From assembly GCF_000442645.1 (NCBI RefSeq), contig NC_021915.1, positions 620,001 through 684,000 of the forward strand: 64,000 nt of DNA, written 5' to 3'. The position numbers and the translations under genes are program-made. Origin of the DNA: Corynebacterium maris DSM 45190. GTDB taxonomy: Bacteria > Actinomycetota > Actinomycetes > Mycobacteriales > Mycobacteriaceae. Under the pieces are notes generated by a model, which was given only the letters and a program-made list of their open reading frames with translations, was not told the origin of the DNA and searched no databases. Shown in pieces: positions 7,592 to 16,262 of this stretch. Position 1 is the first letter of the stretch; every line of letters begins with the position of its first letter.

Positions 7592-9139
7592 GTGATTCAG
7601 CAGACCCCTCAGCCCGTTCTCGTCGTCGATTTCGGTGCGCAGTACGCTCAGCTCATTGCCCGCCGTGTGCGCGAGGCCAATCTCTACTCCGAGGTCATCC
7701 CGCACACCGCCACCGCCGAAGATATTCAGGCGAAGAACCCGGCCGCCCTGGTGCTCTCCGGTGGCCCGTCGTCCGTCTACTCGGAGGACGCCCCGTCGCT
7801 GGACCCGGAGGTCTTTGAGCTGGGGATCCCGGTCTTCGGCATCTGCTACGGCTTCCAGACCATGGCTCAGGCTCTGGGCGGCACCGTCGCCGAGACCGGC
7901 AAGCGCGAGTACGGCCGCACCCAGCTGATGATTGACGGCGGCGCGCTGCACGAGGGCGAGACCAACATGGTGTGGATGAGCCACGGCGACGCCGTGACGG
8001 AGGCCCCTGCGGGCTTCACCGTCACCGCCTCGACGAACGGCGCCCCGGTCGCGGCCTTCGAGAACCTCGAGAAGAAGATGGCCGGCGTGCAGTACCACCC
8101 GGAGGTCAAGCACTCCCCGCACGGCCAGGAGGTGCTCACCCGCTTCCTCACTGAGGTCGCCGGCCTGGAGCCGACCTGGACTGCGGAGAACATCGCCGAG
8201 CAGCTCATCGACGACGTCCGCGAGCAGGTGGGCGACGGTCACGCCATCTGCGGACTGTCGGGCGGCGTGGATTCGGCGGTGGCCGCCGCCATCGTGCAAC
8301 GCGCCATCGGTGACCGTCTGACCTGTGTGTTCGTGGACCATGGATTGCTGCGCAAGTATGAGCGTCAGCAGGTGGAGACCGATTTCGTCGCCGCCACCGA
8401 CGTCCGACTCATCACGATGGACGAGTCGGAGGCTTTCCTGGCCAAGCTGGCCGGCGTCTCCGAACCGGAGGCGAAGCGCAAGGCCATCGGCAACGAGTTC
8501 ATCCGCGCCTTCGAACGCGCCGTCGCCCAGGCGATGGACGGCAAGGAGGTCGAGTTCCTGGTGCAGGGCACCCTGTACCCGGACGTCGTCGAGTCTGGCG
8601 GCGGCAACGGCACCTCCATGATCAAGAGCCACCACAACGTCGGCGGTTTGCCGGATGACGTGGAGTTCAAGCTGGTCGAGCCGCTGCGTCTGCTGTTCAA
8701 GGACGAGGTCCGTGCGGTCGGCCGCGAGTTGGGGCTGCCGGAGGCCATCGTCGGTCGCCAGCCGTTCCCGGGCCCGGGCCTGGGCATTCGCATCATCGGT
8801 GAGGTCACCAAGGAACGTCTTGACCTGCTGCGTGACGCTGATTTCATCGCGCGTGAGGAGATGACCGCCGCCGGCCTCGACGACCAGGTCTGGCAGTGCC
8901 CGGTGGTTCTGCTCGCCGACGTCCGTTCCGTCGGCGTCCAGGGTGATTTCCGCACCTACGGCCACCCGATCGTCCTGCGTCCGGTCACCAGCGAGGACGC
9001 CATGACCGCGGACTGGGCCCGCATCCCGTATGAGGTGCTGGAGAAGATCTCCACCCGCATCACCAACGAGGTGGAGGGGGTCAACCGCGTCGTGCTCGAC
9101 GTGACCTCCAAGCCGCCGGGAACTATCGAGTGGGAATAA
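7592..9139 (+). CDS. guaA: GMP synthase (glutamine-hydrolysing)
   Basis: XMP + ATP + glutamine to GMP, the last step of GMP synthesis. The 515 residues are full length. The class I glutamine amidotransferase domain occupies about 8-195, with nucleophile C85 in GICYGFQ and the H169/E171 pair in YHPEVKHS. The ATP-pyrophosphatase domain begins near 200 with the P-loop SGGVDSAV (223-230). The C-terminal dimerisation domain includes RPFPGPGLGIR-like sequence (QPFPGPGLGIRIIG) and ends KPPGTIEWE. The start is GTG without a Shine-Dalgarno. Its last 17 bases overlap the convergent PspC-domain gene. Confidence 0.97.
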   Translation: MIQQTPQPVLVVDFGAQYAQLIARRVREANLYSEVIPHTATAEDIQAKNPAALVLSGGPSSVYSEDAPSLDPEVFELGIPVFGICYGFQTMAQALGGTVAETGKREYGRTQLMIDGGALHEGETNMVWMSHGDAVTEAPAGFTVTASTNGAPVAAFENLEKKMAGVQYHPEVKHSPHGQEVLTRFLTEVAGLEPTWTAENIAEQLIDDVREQVGDGHAICGLSGGVDSAVAAAIVQRAIGDRLTCVFVDHGLLRKYERQQVETDFVAATDVRLITMDESEAFLAKLAGVSEPEAKRKAIGNEFIRAFERAVAQAMDGKEVEFLVQGTLYPDVVESGGGNGTSMIKSHHNVGGLPDDVEFKLVEPLRLLFKDEVRAVGRELGLPEAIVGRQPFPGPGLGIRIIGEVTKERLDLLRDADFIAREEMTAAGLDDQVWQCPVVLLADVRSVGVQGDFRTYGHPIVLRPVTSEDAMTADWARIPYEVLEKISTRITNEVEGVNRVVLDVTSKPPGTIEWE

Positions 9140-10169
9140 CCTCGAGTTCCCCGACCTGACCGCCGCCGATGTGGAGCGTGAGCTCTGCGCCGGCGGCGTC
9201 GTCGTTGTACTGCCCGGAGGCGCAGGAGCGGTCGCCGAGGCCTTCGTTCTCGCTGCAGACCAGGGTGGTGGGGACGTCTTGGGGGAGGTAGACGGTGGTT
9301 TCCCCGATGCCCGGGTGCACGGCGACGGTGCGGGCGGAGTCGAGGCTTTCCAGCCCCCGCAGGTCCAGGGTCAATTCGCCGACGTCGCTGTTGTAGTTGT
9401 CGGCCAGTTGCTCCGTCGTGGTGGGGGCGTGATTTTGTTCGCCGACGTCGTAATTTCGCGGAAGGAACCAGCTGGCGGCCAACGAGACCAGCAGTAGGGT
9501 GACGGCGAAGCCGCCGAACACCCACAGCCATATTTTCGGACGCTTCTTCTTCGGGGTTTCCCGCGGCGGGGGCTCCGGCAGGTCCCAGGCGAAGGGGGCG
9601 GTGCCCAGCGGGTCCCACGCCGGCGGCGTCTGGCGCGGCGTGTCGTAGCCCTCGGGATAAGTGAAGCCGCTGAGGTCCACAGGCTGCGGCATGGGGTCGG
9701 GGGCCTGCGTGATCAGGCCCGCGGGCGGGAGCGGCTCTTTCAGATGCAGCCCCCACCAGGCGACCAGCAGGGCGACGATGCCCAGCAGGGCGGTGGCGCC
9801 GAGCCCCCCGGTGCCCAGTGTGAGCACCCCTGAGAAGAGGACGAAGAAAATCAACAGCCACCAGCCGGCGGGGCGCTCTTTCTTTTCGACGTCGTCAAGC
9901 CGGTCGCTCGGGCGGGCGATGGCCTGGATCGGGGCGACGGACATGCCGTAGCGCGGCATGCACAGCCAGGCCAGCAGGTAGGCCGCGACGCCGCCGCCGA
10001 CGGACAGCGTGGCGACGACGAAGGCGATGCGGACGATGGCCGGATCGATTTGATAGCGCACGCCGATGCCTTCGGCCACGCCGGCGACCTTGGCGTTTCC
10101 GCCTTGGTCGGAGGGGATTCTGGGTGGGCGGGTCTCCCACATGCGGGTGATGGTCTCTTGGAGGCTCAT
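9123..10169 (-). CDS. PspC domain-containing membrane protein
   Basis: A 348-residue protein. The N-terminal PspC domain covers about 15-75 (AKVAGVAEGIGVRYQIDPAIVRIAFVV, in part a membrane segment). Two further membrane helices lie at about 100-140. A Pro-rich linker is followed by KKKRPK and a fourth helix (WLWVFGGFAVTLLLVSLAASWF). The C-terminal region of about 100 residues is beta-rich and extracytoplasmic (VGELTLDLRGLESLD, TVAVHPGIGETTVYLPQDV). This layout resembles accessory proteins of PspC-containing two-component systems. It is divergent from the PspC-kinase gene, with a 112-bp shared promoter region. It may modulate that kinase in envelope-stress sensing; this is inference from the context. 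Confidence 0.88.
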   Translation of the reverse strand: MSLQETITRMWETRPPRIPSDQGGNAKVAGVAEGIGVRYQIDPAIVRIAFVVATLSVGGGVAAYLLAWLCMPRYGMSVAPIQAIARPSDRLDDVEKKERPAGWWLLIFFVLFSGVLTLGTGGLGATALLGIVALLVAWWGLHLKEPLPPAGLITQAPDPMPQPVDLSGFTYPEGYDTPRQTPPAWDPLGTAPFAWDLPEPPPRETPKKKRPKIWLWVFGGFAVTLLLVSLAASWFLPRNYDVGEQNHAPTTTEQLADNYNSDVGELTLDLRGLESLDSARTVAVHPGIGETTVYLPQDVPTTLVCSENEGLGDRSCASGQYNDDAAGAELTLHIGGGQVGELEVIPTR

Positions 10170-10281
10170 GGTTTAAGTCTGTCCCGGCCGGCGGGGAAAA
10201 GGTATCGGGGTCTGCCCTGATTTTTGGGGCTCAGGGTTTGCCCTGATGTGGGGAAAACCGGGCCGTGGGAAGATGAATCTT

Positions 10282-11412
10282 ATGACGATTTCCCCGCCGG
10301 CAGAGGCCTATCCCACGTACACGCGCCCCACCCGGCACCGCGTGATCGCTGGGGTGGCCGCCGGGCTCGCGCTGCATCTGCGCGTCGACGTGCTCTGGGT
10401 GCGCCTCGCCTTCGTGGTGCTCACGGGTCTGTCCGGCCTGGGGGCCCTGGCCTACGCGGGGTTGTGGGTGTTTACCCGGCAGGCGGAGCTCGACGCCGCC
10501 CCGCCGGAGAGGCGCTCGCTCTCCCGCGGCGCGTATTGGGTGTTGGCGGCCGTGGGCATGGCGGTGGCCGCGCTGGCGGCGACGACGGTGACCAACCTCC
10601 CCGGGTGGGCGCTGCTCCCGCTGGTGGTCGTGGGCGCGGGCGTGTTCCTGGTGTGGCGGGGCTACGACCGCGGCACCGGTGTGGTGGGGTCGTTGCTCGG
10701 CGGCGCCGCCCTGATGCTCGCCGGCCTGGTGTCCGGGTTGGCGGTGTGGAACACGGGCACTGCTTTTGTGGGGGCGATGTTCGCCGTGTTGTTCACGCTC
10801 GCCGGGGTGGCCGTCTTCGCGGTGCCGGCGTTGGTGAAGGTGCGGGACTCGTTGGCGGAGAAGGCCGCCGCGGAGGAGCGCGAGGAAATCGCCTCCCGCC
10901 TGCACGACTCGGTGCTGCAGACGCTGGCGCTGATCCAGAAACGCGCCGATGACCCCACCGAGGTGGCGCGTCTGGCCCGGGGGCAGGAGCGTGAGTTGCG
11001 CACCTGGCTCTTTGAGCCGCAGGATTCCGTCGAATTGACCGTCTTCGGGGCCGTGGACAAGGCCGCCGGCGAGGTGGAGGATCTGTTCGGGGTGCGGATC
11101 GCGCCCGTGACCGTGGGCTCGGATCAGTCGCTGGGCGAGGCGACGCAGGCGGTGGTGTTGGCGGCGAGGGAGGCGATGGTCAACGCGGCGAAACACGCGG
11201 GCGTGGACAAGGTGGACGTGTATGCGGAGGCTTTCGACGGGCTCGAGGTGTTCGTCCGCGACCGGGGCAGCGGCTTCGATCCGGAGGGCATTCCGGAGGA
11301 TCGGCACGGGATCCGGGATTCGATCCGCGGGCGCGTGACCAAGGTCGGCGGCTCCGTGGAGATCAAGAGTGCGCCGGGGGAGGGGACAGAGGTTATTCTG
11401 AAGACATGGTGA
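10282..11412 (+). CDS. PspC-domain sensor histidine kinase (NarL/DesK-type)
   Basis: A 376-residue membrane kinase. An N-terminal PspC domain (about 12-70, HRVIAGVAAGLALHLRVDVLWVR) is followed by several hydrophobic helices to about 185. The HisKA_3 helix EEIASRLHDSVLQTL has the phospho-acceptor H208. The HATPase domain has the N-box EAMVNAAKHAGV and the G-box DRGSGFDPEG...GIRDSIRGR. I chose ATG 10282 because GGGAAG lies nine bases upstream; ATG 10273 and ATG 10246 are in frame and possible. The stop overlaps the response-regulator start (ATGGTGA), so the two are coupled. The stimulus is probably envelope stress, by analogy with other PspC kinases. Confidence 0.9.
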   Translation: MTISPPAEAYPTYTRPTRHRVIAGVAAGLALHLRVDVLWVRLAFVVLTGLSGLGALAYAGLWVFTRQAELDAAPPERRSLSRGAYWVLAAVGMAVAALAATTVTNLPGWALLPLVVVGAGVFLVWRGYDRGTGVVGSLLGGAALMLAGLVSGLAVWNTGTAFVGAMFAVLFTLAGVAVFAVPALVKVRDSLAEKAAAEEREEIASRLHDSVLQTLALIQKRADDPTEVARLARGQERELRTWLFEPQDSVELTVFGAVDKAAGEVEDLFGVRIAPVTVGSDQSLGEATQAVVLAAREAMVNAAKHAGVDKVDVYAEAFDGLEVFVRDRGSGFDPEGIPEDRHGIRDSIRGRVTKVGGSVEIKSAPGEGTEVILKTW

Positions 11413-12044
11413 AAGTCTTCCTCGTCGATGATCATTCCGTGTTCCGCTCCGGTGTGCGGGCGGAGTTGTCCACGAAAGTCGACGTCGTCGGCGAGGCGGG
11501 CACCGTCACCGAGGCCGTGGCCGGCATCGGGGAGACGGATCCGGACGTGGTGCTCCTCGACGTCCACATGCCCGACGGTGGCGGCCTGGCCGTGATCAAG
11601 GGCGCCCCGGAGGCAACGTACCTGGCGTTGAGCGTGTCGGACGCGGCGGAAGACGTCATCGCGATCATCCGGGCAGGCGCCCGAGGCTATGTCACCAAGA
11701 ACATCGAGGGCGATGAGCTGGCGGAGGCCATCGGCCAGGTGCACTCCGGGGACGCGTATTTCTCGCCGCGGCTGGCGGGTTTCGTGTTGGACGCGTTCGC
11801 CGGGTCGGTGGCGGAGGAAGAGGAACAGGCGCCTGACCCGGCCGTCGATACGCTCACCCGTCGAGAACTTGACGTGTTGCGCCTGCTGGCGCGCGGGTAC
11901 ACGTACCGGGAAATCGGCAAGGAATTGTTCATTTCCGTGAAGACGGTGGAGACGCACGCCTCCAACATCTTGCGGAAGACCCAGCAGTCCAACCGCCACC
12001 AGTTGACCCGTTGGGCGCACTCGCACGGGTTAGACGAAGGCTAA
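11406..12044 (+). CDS. LuxR/NarL-family response regulator
   Basis: A 212-residue two-domain regulator. The receiver domain has acidic pocket D8/D9, phospho-acceptor D52 (VVLLDVHMP) and conserved K98. The LuxR-type helix-turn-helix occupies about 148-205 (LTRRELDVLRLLARGYTYREIGKELFISVKTVETHASNIL is the characteristic block). It overlaps the kinase stop codon by seven bases and is its cognate partner. The last 15 bases overlap a convergent membrane-protein gene. Confidence 0.95.
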   Translation: MVKVFLVDDHSVFRSGVRAELSTKVDVVGEAGTVTEAVAGIGETDPDVVLLDVHMPDGGGLAVIKGAPEATYLALSVSDAAEDVIAIIRAGARGYVTKNIEGDELAEAIGQVHSGDAYFSPRLAGFVLDAFAGSVAEEEEQAPDPAVDTLTRRELDVLRLLARGYTYREIGKELFISVKTVETHASNILRKTQQSNRHQLTRWAHSHGLDEG

Positions 12045-12440
12045 TCGACGGCTGCCGTCCACGTGCGGGAAAAGTTGGTAGGCGAACCCGAAGCCGATCA
12101 ACCAGACAGCGAGTGCTCCCCACCAGGGGAAACTGGCGATCGGGGCGAGCATGGCCAGCAGCCACCAGATGAACACCGGGATGATCTGCTGCACCGTGGG
12201 GAACATGTCCGTGCCGTGCATTTCTGCGTAGGCCTTCATCCTGGCACGGTAGGGGTGCCGCAGCGTCAACAGGATGGCCAGCGCCGCGGCGGCCACGGCG
12301 AACGCGACGGCCGCCCCCATGGCGGTCTGCGAGGCCAAGATGGCCACGGAAAAGCCCACCAGCACCGACGCCCCGACGCGCACGAGCGGCGGCGTGGGGA
12401 TCGGGGTGTGATGGCTGCGCATGTTGCTATAAGCGTCCAT
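12030..12440 (-). CDS. Small integral membrane protein, unknown function
   Basis: A 136-residue protein with about four hydrophobic helices: two in LVRVGASVLVGFSVAILA to AAALAILLTL and two in IIPVFIWWLLAMLAPIA to GALAVWLIGFGFAYQLF. A cytosolic basic loop carries HPYRARMKAY. ATG 12440 is chosen because TAGCGT lies eight bases upstream, fitting the leaderless pattern of this region; an in-frame TTG at 12449 is the alternative. The 3' end overlaps the response-regulator gene. I do not recognise a family. Confidence 0.78.
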   Translation of the reverse strand: MDAYSNMRSHHTPIPTPPLVRVGASVLVGFSVAILASQTAMGAAVAFAVAAAALAILLTLRHPYRARMKAYAEMHGTDMFPTVQQIIPVFIWWLLAMLAPIASFPWWGALAVWLIGFGFAYQLFPHVDGSRRLAFV

Positions 12441-12480
12441 GCTGGTCAACGCTAGCAGTCGCTCATCGACTGCCCGGTGT

Positions 12481-13065
12481 CTAGGCCTGCAGAATGTCGA
12501 TGACGACTCGGCTGGGATCTTCCAGGACTTCCACGGAGTAAGGCAGCTGGCTGTCGAGGCCGATGATGAACTGGGAGCGGCCTTCGAAGGTGCCTGCGCT
12601 GATGACCTCCGTGACGGAGCCGGACCCCTGGACGGTGCCGATCTGGGGGTCGTCCATCCCCAGCTCGAAGGGGTAGGTGGTGCCGTCGATGTTGACGTTC
12701 AGGGCGACGGCGCCGTGGTGGGAGATCGATTTGCCGGATCCCTGCTGCACGGGGTTGTCGGTGTAGTCCATGAACCAACCGGGGTCGCCGGAGCCGGAGA
12801 GGTCGAAGATGACCCGGTCGAAGCCGGCGTGGCTGCCCACGCGGACGTTCGAGACCACCAGTTGGGCCGGGGCTTCGGGGCGGAGAGTCTTGCGTGTGGT
12901 GTCGGCGTCTCCCAGGGGGGTGACGCCGGCTCCGGCCGAGTTTGCGGCGACGGTCCGGTCGTTGTGGTCGACGGAGGCGCCCGAGGGACTGCACGCTGTG
13001 AGCCCGGCGGCGGCGACCATCACCAAGGCGGCGGCGCGGAGCGCTCTCTGGTGGTCTACAGGCAT
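12481..13065 (-). CDS. AMIN-like domain lipoprotein
   Basis: A 194-residue secreted lipoprotein. The signal peptide has a lipobox AAGLTAC (lipidated Cys near residue 24). The mature part has an AMIN-like beta fold: VVSNVRVGSHAGFDRVIFDLSG near the start and SRVVIDILQ at the C-terminus. Such domains bind or associate with peptidoglycan or envelope polymers in other proteins; the role here is unknown. The ATG at 13065 fits the signal peptide; the open frame upstream (to 13191) is not signal-like and is left out. It is divergent from the HNH protein gene. Confidence 0.87.
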   Translation of the reverse strand: MPVDHQRALRAAALVMVAAAGLTACSPSGASVDHNDRTVAANSAGAGVTPLGDADTTRKTLRPEAPAQLVVSNVRVGSHAGFDRVIFDLSGSGDPGWFMDYTDNPVQQGSGKSISHHGAVALNVNIDGTTYPFELGMDDPQIGTVQGSGSVTEVISAGTFEGRSQFIIGLDSQLPYSVEVLEDPSRVVIDILQA

Positions 13066-13273
13066 GGGCTCACCGTATAACGGCCCATGGATGTGGGCGA
13101 AATAGAAACGGCGGTCTGTGAGGGATCGTAAGCGAATCGTTGTAAAGTATGTCGGGCTGTCTGCTGCAGCGGCCACGATCCGGCGATTCACCCCCGGAAT
13201 GGGGTGGATGTCACGTCGATGTTTTAGCGTGGAAATCGAACGTACAGGCGATCATCTCGGGGGAGTTGTGCAC

Positions 13274-14518
13274 ATGACTGCACCACCGCTGGAACACCAC
13301 GACCGACCACCCACCACAGAACCCTATTACTCCGTCTGCGCAGGGCACGACCCATTGGCGCAGGCCGGCCTCATTGCCCGCCGCAGTGAATACCGCAAAT
13401 GGCGGGCCTGCCAGGAATCCGCAGGCCCCATCGAGACGAACGTCCGCGACTGGAGTGAGCACGCCACCGACCTGGCCTGTTCGATCGGAGGTTCGGAACG
13501 ACACATCGCCAAGCACCTCGAGGCGCTGGAAACCCTTGACCGGCTGCCGGTTCTCCGCGAACTGGTCGAGGAGATGATGCACCTGTCGATGGCGCATCTC
13601 TGCCGCATAGACGCCACCGTGATCGGCGTGCACCCGGATCTCTACGACTCAGCGGAATTCTGGGGCACGCTGGACACGGAGTTGGCGGGCTACCTGACGC
13701 CGAAGAAGCATAACCAGCTCGTGCCCACGCCTGACGCGATCGCCCGGAAGATCCGCGCCATCATCGCGGTGTGGGAAGCGGATATGCCCGGCGCTGGCGA
13801 CGCCCCAGACGAGGAGCCCGAGAAGCCGCGTGGCGACGGCGATTACCGGCAGTGGCCCCAAACCGACGGCAACGCGGTCACCGAGGTCAGCCACGACGCG
13901 GTGACGGCCGCCGCCATCGACAAGGCCGTCCGCACGCATGCAGCGGCAAATAGCATCAGTCTTGCCCAGGCCCACGCCGAACTCATCCTGAGCAACGTCA
14001 CGGTGCAGGTGACGCTGAACCTCTACCGCGCCACCGATTTAGCCGGCGCGCCGACGTTCCTTTCCTCGTTGGGGGTGCTCTCCGCGGAGGCCCTCGCGAA
14101 CCTGGAGGGCAGGATCACCGCGGTCCGAGACATGGATCAGGCCGGGGCAAAGGTGGAGGAGGCGTACCGGCCCAGCGTCGGGCTGCGCGCCTTCCTGGAG
14201 GGGCGGGACTGGGTGTGCCGCTGGCCGGGCTGCAACCGCCCGGCGGAGCGCTCCCAGAAAGACCACTGCGTCGACTACGAGGCGGGCGGGCCCACCACGG
14301 CAGCGAACATGGCGAGCCTGTGCCAGCACCACCACAACCGCAAGACAGACGGCGTCGTCCATTACCTGCTGGATCCGCACACCGGCGACGTCTACTGGCT
14401 CTTCGAGGACCGCACCTGGGTCGTCGACGAGGCTGAAGGGCCGCTGGCCCCGCGCCAGCGGCGGTGGTTGCGAACGCTGTGGCAGAAGCGCCGGGGTCGA
14501 CAGGACAGAAGGCGGTGA
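13274..14518 (+). CDS. DUF222/HNH endonuclease domain protein
   Basis: A 414-residue protein with an N-terminal helical DUF222-like region and a C-terminal HNH nuclease motif. The motif includes CRWPGCNRP, the DHCVDYEAGGPT core and NMASLCQHHHNRKTD, giving the zinc-binding Cys pairs and catalytic His. The ATG at 13274 is preceded by GGGGGAG; upstream in-frame codons to 13118 lack support. This type is found in multiple copies in actinobacteria and often treated as a mobile-element relic or homing-type nuclease. No flanking repeats were seen here. Substrate and role are unknown. Confidence 0.88.
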   Translation: MTAPPLEHHDRPPTTEPYYSVCAGHDPLAQAGLIARRSEYRKWRACQESAGPIETNVRDWSEHATDLACSIGGSERHIAKHLEALETLDRLPVLRELVEEMMHLSMAHLCRIDATVIGVHPDLYDSAEFWGTLDTELAGYLTPKKHNQLVPTPDAIARKIRAIIAVWEADMPGAGDAPDEEPEKPRGDGDYRQWPQTDGNAVTEVSHDAVTAAAIDKAVRTHAAANSISLAQAHAELILSNVTVQVTLNLYRATDLAGAPTFLSSLGVLSAEALANLEGRITAVRDMDQAGAKVEEAYRPSVGLRAFLEGRDWVCRWPGCNRPAERSQKDHCVDYEAGGPTTAANMASLCQHHHNRKTDGVVHYLLDPHTGDVYWLFEDRTWVVDEAEGPLAPRQRRWLRTLWQKRRGRQDRRR

Positions 14519-14532
14519 CGGGGTGTGGGCAC

Positions 14533-14566
14533 GAAAAACCCGCCGAGATCAGGGATCTCGGCGGGT
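14533..14566 (-). terminator. Intrinsic terminator of metQNI
   Basis: A perfect 13-bp stem (14538-14550 with 14554-14566) has a 3-nt loop and a run of five T on the minus strand, 27 bases after the metI stop codon. Confidence 0.92.
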
Positions 14567-14592
14567 CTCGGGAACGGCTCGGTGCCGAAGTC

Positions 14593-15261
14593 TTAACGAC
14601 GCATGATCTTCTTCGACAGCCAGTTGCCCAGGAACTGGGCGATCTGGACGATGATGATGATGATGAGCACCGCGGCGTACATGACTTCCCAGTCGTAGGA
14701 GCGGTAGCCGTAGACGATCGCGAAATCGCCCAGACCGCCGGCGCCGACGTAACCGGCCATGGCGGACATGTCGACCACGGCGATGAAGATGAACGTGTAG
14801 CCCAGCACCAGGGGGCCGAGCGCTTCGGGGATGATCACCGTGGTGATGATCTGCCACGGCGTCGCGCCCATCGAGCGGGCGGCCTCAATCTTGCCGGGAT
14901 CGATGGCCACCAGGTTTTGCTCCACGATGCGGGCCACCGCGAAGGTCGCGGCGATGATCATCACGAAAATGGCGGCGTTGCGGCCGATGGTGGTGCCCAC
15001 CACCATCAGCGTCACGGGCGCGAACATGGCGATCATGATGATGAACGGGATCGGCCTGATGAAGTTCACCAGGATGTTCATGATCCAGTAGATCGGCCGG
15101 TTGCGCAGGATGCCGCCTTCGCGGGTGGTGTACAGCAGCACGCCGACGATCAGGCCGAGGATGCCGGCCAGCAGCATCGTGACGATGACCATGACCAGCG
15201 TGTCGACGACCGCCTCACCCAGCGTCGGCCCCAGGCGTTCCCAGTCTGCGGCGAGAATCAT
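14593..15261 (-). CDS. metI: Methionine ABC transporter permease MetI
   Basis: A 222-residue inner-membrane permease with five or six hydrophobic helices and the binding-protein-dependent permease (EAA) loop EAARSMGATPWQIITTVIIPEALGP split over about residues 120-145. It forms the channel for methionine import with MetN and MetQ. The start overlaps the metN stop codon (ATGA). It is the last gene of metQ-metN-metI and is followed by a strong terminator. Confidence 0.95.
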   Translation of the reverse strand: MILAADWERLGPTLGEAVVDTLVMVIVTMLLAGILGLIVGVLLYTTREGGILRNRPIYWIMNILVNFIRPIPFIIMIAMFAPVTLMVVGTTIGRNAAIFVMIIAATFAVARIVEQNLVAIDPGKIEAARSMGATPWQIITTVIIPEALGPLVLGYTFIFIAVVDMSAMAGYVGAGGLGDFAIVYGYRSYDWEVMYAAVLIIIIIVQIAQFLGNWLSKKIMRR

Positions 15262-16262
15262 CGGGTCAGCTCCTCAATGTCGGTGGTCTTGGACAGGCGG
15301 TCGCGGAAAGCGTCGATGGCGACGTCGTCGCCGTGCAGGCGCACCGTGACCTTTCCGAAGGACTGCTGCTGCAGCGTCGTCACCCCGCCGTGCACGATAT
15401 TGACGGAGACGACGTCCTTGACGTCCGAGATAGCGTCGAAGAAGCCGGAATTCTCGGTCAGGTTGATGGTGAACAACCGGCCCGGGTGGGCTTTGAGGTC
15501 TTCGGCTTCGAGCTGGTCGGGGGTGTTGCGCAGCGACGTGGCCACGAAGCGTTGAGCGACGGCGGTGCGCGGATTGGAAAAGACGTCGTAGACGCTGCCG
15601 TGCTCGACGACCCGGCCAGCCTCCATCACGGCCACTTTGTCGGCGATGGAACGCACGACGTCCATCTCGTGGGTGATCACGACGATGGTGATGCCGAGTT
15701 CTTTGTTCACCTTGCGCAGCACGTCGAGGACTTCGCGAGTGGTCTCGGGGTCGAGCGCGGAGGTGGCCTCGTCGGCGAGCAGCAACCTCGGGTTGGTCGC
15801 CAGCGCGCGGGCGATGCCCACGCGCTGTTTCTGCCCGCCGGAAAGCTGCTCCGGATAGTTCTTGCCTTTGTCCGCCAAGCCAACGAAGTCGAGCAGCTCC
15901 GCGACCCGGTTCTTCCGGTCCTTGGCGCCCGCCAGCTTCAGCGGGTATTCGATGTTGCCGGCCGCGGTGCGCGACGAGAACAGATTGAACTGCTGAAAAA
16001 TCATGCCGATGTCGCGGCGCAACGGGCGCCATTTCGCTTCGGAGAGACCGACGACGTCGGTGCCGTCGAGAAGCAAACGTCCGGAAGAGACGGTGTCCAA
16101 GCCGTTGATGAGGCGCACCAGCGTGGATTTACCCGCGCCGGAATAGCCGATGACACCGAGGACCTCGCCGGGTTCGACGGTCAGGGAGACGTCGTCGACG
16201 GCGGTGGTCCCGGTGCCAAAGACCTTGGACACGCCTTGAAACTCAATGCGTGTGCCGGACAC
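15258..16262 (-). CDS. metN: Methionine ABC transporter ATP-binding protein MetN
   Basis: A 334-residue ABC ATPase. The Walker A motif GYSGAGKST is at 39-47, the signature LSGGQ at 141-145, and Walker B LLLADE at 161-166 is followed by the switch region (VITHEMDVV). The C-terminal part (about 260-334) matches the NIL domain that binds methionine and inhibits transport in MetN proteins. The GTG start shares a base with the metQ stop codon (TAGTG). It is cytosolic and docks on MetI. Confidence 0.96.
   Translation of the reverse strand: MSGTRIEFQGVSKVFGTGTTAVDDVSLTVEPGEVLGVIGYSGAGKSTLVRLINGLDTVSSGRLLLDGTDVVGLSEAKWRPLRRDIGMIFQQFNLFSSRTAAGNIEYPLKLAGAKDRKNRVAELLDFVGLADKGKNYPEQLSGGQKQRVGIARALATNPRLLLADEATSALDPETTREVLDVLRKVNKELGITIVVITHEMDVVRSIADKVAVMEAGRVVEHGSVYDVFSNPRTAVAQRFVATSLRNTPDQLEAEDLKAHPGRLFTINLTENSGFFDAISDVKDVVSVNIVHGGVTTLQQQSFGKVTVRLHGDDVAIDAFRDRLSKTTDIEELTR

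Noticed and set aside
6359..8965. 868-codon minus-strand open frame
   Set aside because: Antisense to guaB3, the hypothetical gene and guaA; composition is that of a shadow frame.
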